From Pseudomonas fragi (lineage in GTDB: Bacteria; Pseudomonadota; Gammaproteobacteria; Pseudomonadales; Pseudomonadaceae), in assembly GCF_025426255.1 (NCBI RefSeq), contig NZ_CP104861.1:4030001-4094000 (forward strand): a stretch of 64,000 nucleotides of DNA, read 5' to 3'. The position numbers and the translations under genes were made by a program. This document shows, piece by piece, positions 26,730 through 34,879 of the stretch; within the stretch, counting starts at the first letter, position 1, and each line of letters opens with the position of its first letter. The notes below the pieces were generated by a model. It made no database searches. It saw only the letters and a program-made list of their open reading frames with translations, and was not told where the DNA came from.

Positions 26730-27707
26730 TCAGAGTTCGCGTGCCTTGGCCCGCTCGTGGTAGATGAAACCGATGCTGTTGAGCAGCAATTGCGCGGCCA
26801 GAATCGAGGTCACACCGGCCTGGTCATACACCGGCGCAACCTCCACCAGATCCATGCCGATAATGTTGCCTTTGCTGCGTTTGGCCAGGGCCTGGATAAT
26901 TTCCAGTACCTCGTAGTACAAGAAACCACCGTGGCTCGGGGTTCCCGTGCCAGGAGCAATGGAAGGGTCAAAACCATCGATATCGATGGTGATGTAGTAT
27001 TTGACCCCTTGCGGGATCAGTTCCAGTACGCCCTCGGTGCCGAGGCGGCGCACATCGCGAACAGAAAGTACTTTGGAGCCGGAAGCGTAGGCGGCCTCAT
27101 AGTCATCGCGGTTGGACGACGACACGTTACGGATGCCCATTTGGGTCATGCCGACAATGTGGTTCATTTCCGAAGCACGGCGCAGCGGGTTGCCATGGCC
27201 ATATCGAACGCCATGCCGCTCGTCGACAAAATCCAGATGCGCATCAAAATGCACGATATGAATCGGTCCCTTGCCCTCGAACGCCTTGATCACCGGGGCA
27301 TGTACGGAATGATCCCCCCCCAGAACCACCGGCATGGCACCGGCTTCGAGAATCTTGCGTACCGCGAATTCGATATTGTCGTTACTGGCATTCATGTCGG
27401 TGTGGATAATATCTGCATCCCCCACATCCACCATGCGCACATCCTGAGCGGTCAGGTACATAACGTCATCTTCGTGATCGTATGCACCCGCATGACCGAA
27501 GGAAAACAGCGTCGATGCCTCACGAATCCCGCGTGGACCAAAACGTGCCCCGGAGCGCCATTGCGTTCCCATGTCATTGGGCGCTCCGAGGATCGCCACG
27601 TCGGCATCAAGGGCATCCCAATCGGTGCAAACCGGGGCCTTGCCAAACGTACAGTGACCCACGAACGGAAGGTTCAAACGCCCGGATTCATACCCATTCT
27701 TAGACAT
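26730..27707 (-). CDS. Ureohydrolase (agmatinase / guanidinobutyrase family)
   Basis: 325 residues with all three metal-binding signatures of the arginase family: GGDHSV, FDAHLDFVD and DIDGFDPSIAPGTGTP. It hydrolyses a guanidino compound to urea and an amine or amino acid using two manganese ions. Agmatine, guanidinobutyrate or guanidinopropionate are all possible; the neighbouring aldehyde dehydrogenase favours a guanidino acid such as 4-guanidinobutyrate (inference). It is first gene of a four-gene minus-strand cluster and divergent from a LysR regulator, the same pairing as gbuA-gbuR in P. aeruginosa, although gbuR regulators and this protein were not compared by search. Confidence 0.85.
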   Translation of the reverse strand: MSKNGYESGRLNLPFVGHCTFGKAPVCTDWDALDADVAILGAPNDMGTQWRSGARFGPRGIREASTLFSFGHAGAYDHEDDVMYLTAQDVRMVDVGDADIIHTDMNASNDNIEFAVRKILEAGAMPVVLGGDHSVHAPVIKAFEGKGPIHIVHFDAHLDFVDERHGVRYGHGNPLRRASEMNHIVGMTQMGIRNVSSSNRDDYEAAYASGSKVLSVRDVRRLGTEGVLELIPQGVKYYITIDIDGFDPSIAPGTGTPSHGGFLYYEVLEIIQALAKRSKGNIIGMDLVEVAPVYDQAGVTSILAAQLLLNSIGFIYHERAKAREL

Positions 27708-27811
27708 AGTGATGTATCTCCAGTTCTTGTTATTGGCGAGGACAGTGCTGGTAAGCGTCCCCTGCTGGAGTGACTATGAGCGCAGGTTTTGATGGAAAAA
27801 ATGCTAATCAT

Positions 27812-27838
27812 CCGATACTCATATCGGGCTATCCGATG
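27812..27838. promoter_or_regulatory. Candidate LysR-type operator
   Basis: CCGAT (27812-27816) and ATCGG (27823-27827) form an inverted repeat with a 6-bp spacer, and another CCGAT follows at 27833-27837. It sits 24-50 bp before the LysR start and about 105-130 bp before the divergent ureohydrolase gene, the usual place for a LysR regulator to bind. Confidence 0.5.
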
Positions 27839-27861
27839 CATCAAGAGAAGGGAGTACCGGA

Positions 27862-28773
27862 GTGAATCAACTACACACCGTAGATCTGAAACTGCTCAGG
27901 GTCTTTGTCGAGATCGTAAAATGCGGAGGGTTTTCTGCGGCACAAGCGGCCTTGAATATCGGCCAGTCGACCATCAGCGAACAAATGACCCACCTCGAAA
28001 CCCGGCTCGGGGTAAAACTGTGCCAGCGCGGCCGTAGTGGCTTTCGCCTGACCGAACAAGGCGTGGCCATTTACGAATCCACCCAGCGCCTGCTGATGGC
28101 CGTGGACTCCTTTTGCCTGGATGCCGGTGTGCTCAAACAGAACATCACCGGCAAGCTGAATCTGGGCATCATCGACTCCACCATCAGCGACCCCGGCTCG
28201 CCCCTGCCCAGAACCACGCAGCGCTTTGTTTCCCGCGGCCACGATGTACACCTCAACGTTTATGTCGGTACCCCGGCAGAGCTGGAAGAGCGAGTACTCG
28301 ACAACCGTTTGCACCTGGCCATAGGGCACTTCCCCAACCCCGTGTCAGGGCTTGAATATTCACCGCTGTACCATGAAGCTCTCGGGTTGTACTGCGGGCG
28401 CCGCCACCCATTGTTCGCAAGCACTGCAGAAAGTGACGAGTTACTGGAGGAAATCGGCGAAAGCCGTATCGTGGCCCGGGGCTTTATGCAGCAATACGAT
28501 CTGGATAGTCTGGGAGTGAGCAAGGCGGCAGCCACCGTCGACAATATCGAGGCACTGGCCATTCTGATCATATCGGGAGCCTACCTGGGCTTTCTGCCCA
28601 ATCACTTTGCGGCCCAGTGGGTCAAGACCGGCGAGATGCAGCAACTTGCACCCAACACGCTTTGCCTGACCTCCCCTTTTGATGTGATCACCCGACGGGG
28701 CGTCGCCCCGCCACCGATTCTACGAGTGTTTCTGGAAGACCTAGCCGCCATACGTGACGACGCGCAACTCTGA
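27862..28773 (+). CDS. LysR-family transcriptional regulator
   Basis: 303 residues starting at GTG (27862). The winged HTH is near residues 5-64 (LRVFVEIVKCGGFSAAQAAL, IGQSTISEQMTHLE), followed by a substrate-binding effector domain. It is divergent from the ureohydrolase operon and a candidate operator lies between them, so it probably controls that operon in response to its substrate. Confidence 0.88.
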   Translation: MNQLHTVDLKLLRVFVEIVKCGGFSAAQAALNIGQSTISEQMTHLETRLGVKLCQRGRSGFRLTEQGVAIYESTQRLLMAVDSFCLDAGVLKQNITGKLNLGIIDSTISDPGSPLPRTTQRFVSRGHDVHLNVYVGTPAELEERVLDNRLHLAIGHFPNPVSGLEYSPLYHEALGLYCGRRHPLFASTAESDELLEEIGESRIVARGFMQQYDLDSLGVSKAAATVDNIEALAILIISGAYLGFLPNHFAAQWVKTGEMQQLAPNTLCLTSPFDVITRRGVAPPPILRVFLEDLAAIRDDAQL

Positions 28774-28813
28774 GTACCTGAGTACGCAATAACAATAATT
28801 GAGGCAAAATCCC

Positions 28814-30328
28814 ATGAAATCCCCCGGTGGTCGGCTCCTGACCGGCATCGCGCTGGATCGTGCCAGCCCAACGCCCCTGTATCGTCAACTGTACTTGCAA
28901 ATTCGCCAGCAGATTCTCGCTGGTCGCCTGCAAGGAGGTACTCGGCTGCCCTCCACGCGGACCTTGTGCAAAGAACAGTCGCTGTCGCGAATTACCATCC
29001 TGAACGCTTTCGATCAGCTGATTGCCGAGGGGTTTCTGGTTTCACGGCCCGGTGCGGGCACTTATGTCGGAGCCGAGTGGGAAAGCCGCGAAACCACGAC
29101 TGACGAACTGCGTAAGCCCCCGCGCCTGTCGAGCCTGAGCCAATCGGTGCTGTCCTTGCGCAGCGATCATTTCAGCGGGATTTCCTACGAGACCTGGGAA
29201 CCAAACTGTCCGACCTCTTTCCTCCCAAGCCAGGGCGCCTTCGATGCTTTCCCGCTGCATGTGTGGAAGCGCTTGATGAACCGGCATCTGTGCCAACCGA
29301 CCAAGGCAATACTCGGTTATGGCGAGGTAAAGGGGTTGCTGCGGTTGCGCGAGGCGATTGCCGAATACGTCTATGACGCTCGCGGAATCGAATGCGAGGC
29401 CAGCCAGGTAGTTATCGTCTCGGGCGCCCAGCAAGCGTTTAACTTGCTGGGCATGTTGTTGCTCGACCCCCAGGACAGCATCTGGATGGAAGACCCCGGC
29501 CATATTGCTGCGCGCATTGCCCTCCAGGCCCAAGGTTGCCGGGTGGTGCCATTACGGATTGATGAACAGGGTATCGACGTGCAGCAAGGCCTGCGTGAAT
29601 GCCCAGAGGCGCGACTGGCGTTTACGACTCCGTCACGCCAGCACCCGCTTGGCACGACAATGAGCTATGCACGGCGCCAGGAATTGATCGAGTGGGCTGA
29701 TCGGGGCAATCGCTGGATCATCGAGGACGATTGCGACAGCGAGTTCACCTATGGCTCGCGCCCACTGCCAGCCCTCTATGCAATGGACCAATGGGCCCGC
29801 GTCATCTACGTCGGCACGTTCAGCAAAGTGCTCTACCCGTCATTACGGCTGGGTTACGTAATACTCCCGCAAGCGCTGGTCGATCCCTTCTGCGCCATGC
29901 GTGCCGTCATGGATCGTAGCCCGTCCACGCAGCTACAGGCAGTCACGGCAGACTTTATCCGCGAAGGCCATTTCCTCGGCCATATCCGCCGCATGCGCGC
30001 GCTGTATCAGGCTCGTCAAGAGTGTTTATTGAGCGCACTGCAGCAACGTTTGGGCAACTTTATGCAGCTCAAGCCCGTGAGTGCTGGCATGCATCTGATC
30101 GGCTGGCTCGCCCCAGAACTGGATGACGCGGCCATCGCCAAGGAACTGGCCCGGCACCAGATTCATACCTACGCCCTGAGCGACTACTGCGTACAGCGTT
30201 ATCTGCCACCCGGTCTGCTGATCGGCTTTGCCGGCACCCCGGTAGAACAGGCCGAAGAGAAAGTCGAAGCGCTGGCTCAGGCGCTGCTGAAAATGGGCCA
30301 CTCACTGCAAAGTGGTCATAAGAATTAA
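28814..30328 (+). CDS. MocR-type regulator (GntR HTH fused to aminotransferase fold)
   Basis: 504 residues. N-terminal GntR winged helix (about residues 15-80; PLYRQLYLQIRQQILAGRL, LPSTRTLCKEQSLSRITI), then a fold-type I aminotransferase domain with the PLP-lysine motif GTFSKVLYPSLRLGY and the upstream DDCDSEF. PdxR, GabR and TauR belong here; the effector is a PLP adduct. The ATG at 28814 was chosen over a TTG at 28799. It precedes the isomerase-like and MFS genes by 85 bp, with a palindrome in between, so these may be its targets. Confidence 0.9.
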   Translation: MKSPGGRLLTGIALDRASPTPLYRQLYLQIRQQILAGRLQGGTRLPSTRTLCKEQSLSRITILNAFDQLIAEGFLVSRPGAGTYVGAEWESRETTTDELRKPPRLSSLSQSVLSLRSDHFSGISYETWEPNCPTSFLPSQGAFDAFPLHVWKRLMNRHLCQPTKAILGYGEVKGLLRLREAIAEYVYDARGIECEASQVVIVSGAQQAFNLLGMLLLDPQDSIWMEDPGHIAARIALQAQGCRVVPLRIDEQGIDVQQGLRECPEARLAFTTPSRQHPLGTTMSYARRQELIEWADRGNRWIIEDDCDSEFTYGSRPLPALYAMDQWARVIYVGTFSKVLYPSLRLGYVILPQALVDPFCAMRAVMDRSPSTQLQAVTADFIREGHFLGHIRRMRALYQARQECLLSALQQRLGNFMQLKPVSAGMHLIGWLAPELDDAAIAKELARHQIHTYALSDYCVQRYLPPGLLIGFAGTPVEQAEEKVEALAQALLKMGHSLQSGHKN

Positions 30329-30335
30329 AAAATAA

Positions 30336-30355
30336 TGGCTCTATAGATAGAACCA
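30336..30355. promoter_or_regulatory. Candidate MocR-type operator
   Basis: TGGCTCTATAGATAGAACCA is a 20-bp imperfect palindrome, with only a few mismatched positions, in the gap between the MocR gene and the isomerase-like gene. It is about 60 bp before the next start codon. Assigning it to the MocR protein is inference. Confidence 0.5.
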
Positions 30356-30413
30356 CCCTGGTGCGATAAAGGCCCTACCGACTGATTCGGTGCCTGTACC
30401 AGGAATAATTCTA

Positions 30414-31475
30414 ATGAACTGTATTCAAGCACGCTTCAACTCCCTGCTAAGCCATAACACCGATGGCAGCTGCCCGCCGCCGGTGCTGACCCCGCAACTG
30501 GCCAGTAAACTTATCGACCGACTGGCGCAGCTGCGCCTGTTCGCCCATGCGTATCCCCTCCTCAGCAACCTGACCCATGGCCGGGTCCTGCCAGGTGAGC
30601 TGCTGGACTTCGCCTACCGCCATGAGCTGCAAGGGCTGAGCCTGCACTTGCTCGATGGCGAGGCCAACAGCCTGAGCAACATGAACCCGCACCAGTTACA
30701 GGAATTCCGCGACAAGGCTGCCAGGCTCGGTCTGGATGTGCATCTGGAAATCAGTAGCACCCGCAAGGAAGATGTCGATCAGGTTATCGCCATTGCCAAC
30801 GTTCTCGGCACGCGCAACATCCGCGTTTACTCACGCTATGAAGGCCACCTCTCACGGGTTATGGCGCTGATTGAAACTGACCTGCGGTATCTGGCCGAGC
30901 AGGCAGACCTGCACGACCTGTTTTTCGACTTCGAGCAACATGAAGAGTTGAAGAGCCATGAGATTGCGCAGTTGCTGCAGCGTCTTGACCATCCACGCCT
31001 GCATGCGCTGTTCGACTTCGGCAACATGATCAACGCCTGCGAGCAGCCGTTGCCAGCCCTGCAACAACTGGCCCCGCACATCCGCCAAGTACATATGAAA
31101 GGTGTACGCGTGGTGCCCGAGCAAAACGGTTTCGGGCATTACGGTGTGCTGCAAGGCAGCGTCGAAGACCATCTGCCAAGTGCGCGCATGGTGTTCGAAC
31201 TGCTGATGCTCGGCGAGCACGAGCCGCAGGTTATCGCCTTCATTCTGGAGCAGGAAAACCACTACATCGCGCCAGCTTTCCGCCAGTCGGACGAAGCCGC
31301 TGACCCCTTTATCGACTACCGCGAAATGAGCGAAACCGCGCTGCCGCCAGGCTATTGCGTGGAACGGATGATGGATGAGGAACACCAGTGGGCGAACAAC
31401 CAGATTCGCTATGTGCGCGACCTGCTGGGTGAATTGAAAATGTTGGCTCAACTGACGCTGGGAGAACAAAAATGA
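30414..31475 (+). CDS. TIM-barrel sugar phosphate isomerase/epimerase-like protein
   Basis: 353 residues, xylose-isomerase-like TIM barrel. Visible elements include DVHLEISSTRKEDVDQV, FFDFEQHEELKSHEI, ALFDFGNMINACEQP and QVHMKGVRV, placed like metal-ligand residues in this superfamily. Substrate is unknown. The ATG at 30414 has AGGAAT upstream. Its stop overlaps the start of the MFS gene by 4 bp, so uptake and first isomerisation of a sugar-like compound is a likely joint role. Confidence 0.7.
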   Translation: MNCIQARFNSLLSHNTDGSCPPPVLTPQLASKLIDRLAQLRLFAHAYPLLSNLTHGRVLPGELLDFAYRHELQGLSLHLLDGEANSLSNMNPHQLQEFRDKAARLGLDVHLEISSTRKEDVDQVIAIANVLGTRNIRVYSRYEGHLSRVMALIETDLRYLAEQADLHDLFFDFEQHEELKSHEIAQLLQRLDHPRLHALFDFGNMINACEQPLPALQQLAPHIRQVHMKGVRVVPEQNGFGHYGVLQGSVEDHLPSARMVFELLMLGEHEPQVIAFILEQENHYIAPAFRQSDEAADPFIDYREMSETALPPGYCVERMMDEEHQWANNQIRYVRDLLGELKMLAQLTLGEQK

Positions 31476-32746
31476 CCACTCAGTCCAAAGCCAAATGGCT
31501 ACGCTTTCTGGTCCTCATTCTTGGCGGCGGGACTATCTACAAGCTCGCCAACCTCAAAGACGCTTTCTACGTCCCGATTCAGCAATATATGGGGCTCAGC
31601 CACACCGAGCTTGGCACGCTGCTCAGTGCCAATGCCATCATCGCCACCGCCCTGTTCGTGGTCGGCGGGTATCTGGCGGACCGCTTTGATACACGCAAGC
31701 TGATCCCCCTGGGCCTGATCGGAACCGGCAGTCTGGGACTGTATCTGGCCACCTTCCCCGGCTTCGACAAGCTGTTGATCGTGTTCTGCCTGCTGGCCGT
31801 CTGCGCGGACTGCATCTATTGGCCTGCCTTGCTCAAGGCCGTGCGCAACCTTGGCGAGGATAACGAACAAGGTCGCATGTTCGGCTTTCTGGAGGGAGGT
31901 CGGGGCATCGTCGATACGCTGGTCGCGTTTTCAGCGCTGGGGGTGTTCGTCGCGATGGGGTCAGGTGAAGCGGGGCTCAAGTCGGCCATCGTGTTCTATT
32001 CGTTGGTCGACATCATCGCGGGCATTGTCACCTGGTTCTTGTTGCGCGATAACAAGGCAGCCCCCGTGGTCAAGAAAGAGGCCAGCCTCTCCGGCATGTC
32101 CGGGCTGCTTGAAGCGATCAGGATTCCCGGGATCTGGCTGGTCAGCTTCAACGTCTTCATGGTCTACATCGTCTATTGCGGCCTGACTTACTTCATTCCC
32201 TACCTCAAGGATATTTATGAGCTGCCGGTCGCACTGGTCGGTGCCTACGGCATCATCAACCAGTACTTCCTCAAGATCCTCGGCGGCCCGGCGGGCGGCT
32301 TTATGGCCGACAAGTATTTCAAGAGCCCTTCGCGCTACATGAAGTGGGCATTTCTGGCGCTGCTACCAATCATGGCGTTGATCATGCTGGTGCCAAAGGG
32401 CGGGCACTTCATCTATATCGGCATGGCCGCCACGCTGTCCTTCGCACTGATTGTGTTCACCATGCGTGGCGTATTTTGGGCGCCCATGAGTGAAGTGGGC
32501 ATTCCCCAGCGCATCACCGGTTCGGCCTTCGGTATCGCCTGCTTGATCGGCTACGCCCCCGGGATGTTTGCCTACGTGATCTACGGTTCGATCCTCGATC
32601 ACTTTCCAGGCCAACAAGGCTACAACTATGTATTCAGCCTGATGAGCCTACTGGCGCTGATCGGCTTTATGGTGTGCGGCCTGCTGCATCGCGCGGTACG
32701 TAAAAACATTGCGACCGTCCAGCACACAGCTCTGGCTCAGGCCTGA
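31472..32746 (+). CDS. MFS transporter
   Basis: 424 residues with 12 predicted membrane helices and the MFS loop motif GGYLADRFDTRKLIPLG between helices 2 and 3. It belongs to the sugar/organophosphate-type branch by general look. Coupled (ATGA overlap) to the isomerase-like gene and followed by a strong terminator. The substrate is not determined; import of the isomerase substrate is the simplest idea. Confidence 0.85.
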   Translation: MTTQSKAKWLRFLVLILGGGTIYKLANLKDAFYVPIQQYMGLSHTELGTLLSANAIIATALFVVGGYLADRFDTRKLIPLGLIGTGSLGLYLATFPGFDKLLIVFCLLAVCADCIYWPALLKAVRNLGEDNEQGRMFGFLEGGRGIVDTLVAFSALGVFVAMGSGEAGLKSAIVFYSLVDIIAGIVTWFLLRDNKAAPVVKKEASLSGMSGLLEAIRIPGIWLVSFNVFMVYIVYCGLTYFIPYLKDIYELPVALVGAYGIINQYFLKILGGPAGGFMADKYFKSPSRYMKWAFLALLPIMALIMLVPKGGHFIYIGMAATLSFALIVFTMRGVFWAPMSEVGIPQRITGSAFGIACLIGYAPGMFAYVIYGSILDHFPGQQGYNYVFSLMSLLALIGFMVCGLLHRAVRKNIATVQHTALAQA

Positions 32747-32751
32747 TGAGG

Positions 32752-32798
32752 CAAGAGCGGGCAAGTGGTGAATGATCTCACCCGCGCCCGCTCTTTTT
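32752..32798 (+). terminator. Rho-independent terminator after the MFS gene
   Basis: Nine-bp perfect stem AGAGCGGGC (32754-32762) with GCCCGCTCT (32786-32794), an inner GGTGA/TCACC stem, and a run of five T. Its right arm lies inside the last codons of the convergent GGDEF gene, so it doubles as coding sequence. Confidence 0.85.
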
Positions 32799-34097
32799 CA
32801 CTCGATACATTGCCGTGTCTGCATAGTTGAGCAGTTGCTGGGCCAGCTCTCCATGCTCGGGATAAACGGCGATGCCGATGCTGGCAAAAATGCTGAGCCT
32901 ATGGCCCTCAATCAGTACGGGCTGACTGAGGTTCAGTCGTAGTTTTTCAGCCACGACCAGCGCGTGCTCCGGCAACGTGAGTTTGGACAGAACCAGCACA
33001 AACTCATCACCACTCATCCTGGCGACAGTGTCGCTTTCACGCACGCTACTTCTCAGACGGTGCGCAACCTGTTGCAACAGACCATCACCGACGGCATGCC
33101 CGAAGCTGTCGTTGACCCGTTTGAAATGGTCCAGATCCAGATACAGGACGGCCATGCATTCACGCTCACGCTTGGCATGCACCAGCGCGCAGTTCAAACG
33201 GTCGTAGAGCAGCGTTCGATTGGGCAAGCGAGTCAAGGCATCGTACTGCGCCAAGTACTGCAAGCGGGCATGCAATTGCTTGCGTTCGATGGCGGCCGCC
33301 ACCTGGGTCGAGACGTATTGCAGCAGGTCTTGGTGCTGCTCGGTATAACGCTCTTCTCCCTGCGCACTCTTGACCACCAGAGCACCAATAATGCCGTTCT
33401 GGGTCGCCAGGGGCACGCCCAGCCATGACGGCATTTTCTCGCCACAACGCAGAATGGACTGACCACCGCGAATGACCAGCTCACTGAGTTGGGTAACCTC
33501 CGAGTTTTGCTGCAACGGATGCTCATCAACGTGATAAGGAAAACTCAGCGCACCCTGGCCTTGATCACAAAGCGCAACCGAAAAATTCAATGCCGGCAGC
33601 CACTGCGCAATGAGCTGGTGTACTCGCTTGAACAGCGTCAGCAAATCATCGGTTGCGTGGGCGGCTTCCGATATTGCGAAAAGTGCCAACTGGCGCGACT
33701 CGGCTTGCTTGCGCTCGGTAATGTCACGGGCTACGGCAATGCGCATCTGATAGGTTTCAGACCAGCGCGCTGACCACAATATATGGGCGACCCGCCCATC
33801 CTTGCGGACATAGCGGTTCTCGAAATTCAGCTTGGGTTCGCCTGCCATGATTTCACTGGCAGCGAGCAGTGTGCGCTCACGATCGGCGGGGAAAACCAGA
33901 TTGATCATGGGCTGGCCAATCAGCTCGCTTGGCTCATAGCCCCAGATACGCTCGCAGGCCGCACTGACATAAACAAAGTGGCCTGCGCGGTCGACCACAC
34001 ACACTGCATCCAGCAGCAAGTCAATAAAACCGGCCTGAAACAGGTAACTTTTGATGTCCATAAGACCGCTTGGTGCCTCAGGGGTAAACATCAACAT
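32778..34097 (-). CDS. PAS-GAF-GGDEF diguanylate cyclase
   Basis: 439 residues: PAS domain with PAC (about residues 22-135), GAF domain (about 140-265), GGDEF domain (about 280-439). The signature is SGDEF rather than GGDEF, a form found in active enzymes, and an inhibitory-site RESD lies five residues before it. Predicted to make cyclic di-GMP in response to an unknown signal sensed by PAS/GAF. No membrane segment is seen. An internal ATG at 34061 is an alternative start. The gene is convergent with the MFS gene. Confidence 0.85.
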   Translation of the reverse strand: MLMFTPEAPSGLMDIKSYLFQAGFIDLLLDAVCVVDRAGHFVYVSAACERIWGYEPSELIGQPMINLVFPADRERTLLAASEIMAGEPKLNFENRYVRKDGRVAHILWSARWSETYQMRIAVARDITERKQAESRQLALFAISEAAHATDDLLTLFKRVHQLIAQWLPALNFSVALCDQGQGALSFPYHVDEHPLQQNSEVTQLSELVIRGGQSILRCGEKMPSWLGVPLATQNGIIGALVVKSAQGEERYTEQHQDLLQYVSTQVAAAIERKQLHARLQYLAQYDALTRLPNRTLLYDRLNCALVHAKRERECMAVLYLDLDHFKRVNDSFGHAVGDGLLQQVAHRLRSSVRESDTVARMSGDEFVLVLSKLTLPEHALVVAEKLRLNLSQPVLIEGHRLSIFASIGIAVYPEHGELAQQLLNYADTAMYRVKKSGRG

Positions 34098-34140
34098 TCA
34101 TCCCTGAGCCGTAGATCGCCATGCGTTCCCTGCCACTACT

Positions 34141-34776
34141 TCATACGATAGTTCGCAATAACCCAGGCAGCGCGTGCATCAAGGCACTGATCGCAAAACC
34201 GATAAACATCACCCCGCATAAACGGGTAATCAGCAGCTCATGCCGTTGATAGAGTGCCCTGACATGCCCCGCGCCTACAATGCCTACCAAAATGACGTAG
34301 GCCAGCGCCCCACCCACAAAGCTCAATGCAATCAGCCATGGCAGCATGGCCCATGTCAGAAGTTCCGCACGGCTGGAGAGCAATGCAGTAAAGGTCGCCA
34401 CCGCCACGGGGTACGCCTTGGGATTGGTCAAGCCGAAGAAAATGCCATGGGTAAACGGCTGGCGTGCTGGTCCTTGCTGGGCGACGCTGCCACGCTGGGC
34501 GCGAACTGCACGCAGCCCCAGCCAAAACAGGTAAAGGCCGCTGATCAAGCCCAGGACATTAAACGCCGTGCTGCCAAACTCACGGGCGCCCACGATGGCA
34601 ATCAGCGCCGTACTGCACCAGATCACATCACCCAGCAAATGCCCGCACAAAAAACCGGCTCCGGCGCGTCGCCCGCGTGCGGCACCAATCCCAAATACGG
34701 CGAGCACCCCCGGCCCAGGGGTGATGCCGTAGATAAAACCCGAAGCCAGAACGGCCAATAACAGCGAAGGTGTCAT
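34141..34776 (-). CDS. LysE/RhtB-family amino-acid exporter
   Basis: 211 residues with six hydrophobic segments and the family motif GITPGPGVLAVFGIGAARGRRAG near the N-terminus and TNPKAYPVA in the middle. These proteins export amino acids or derivatives such as threonine and homoserine lactones. The ATG at 34776 follows GGAG with a suitable gap; the frame stays open to 34842. The substrate is unknown. Confidence 0.88.
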   Translation of the reverse strand: MTPSLLLAVLASGFIYGITPGPGVLAVFGIGAARGRRAGAGFLCGHLLGDVIWCSTALIAIVGAREFGSTAFNVLGLISGLYLFWLGLRAVRAQRGSVAQQGPARQPFTHGIFFGLTNPKAYPVAVATFTALLSSRAELLTWAMLPWLIALSFVGGALAYVILVGIVGAGHVRALYQRHELLITRLCGVMFIGFAISALMHALPGLLRTIV

Positions 34777-34879
34777 GCAAAACGCTCCAAAAAAACATGC
34801 TTCACGCGTTTCCGTTACTCGTGAAGTCGCTCGATTTTGCACGTTATGCAGGGTTCTGTAACCGCGTGCCGAGAAAATT

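Noticed and set aside
26718..27773. 351-codon plus-strand open frame opposite the ureohydrolase
   Set aside because: The minus strand has all metal-binding motifs of the arginase family; the plus-strand frame has none.
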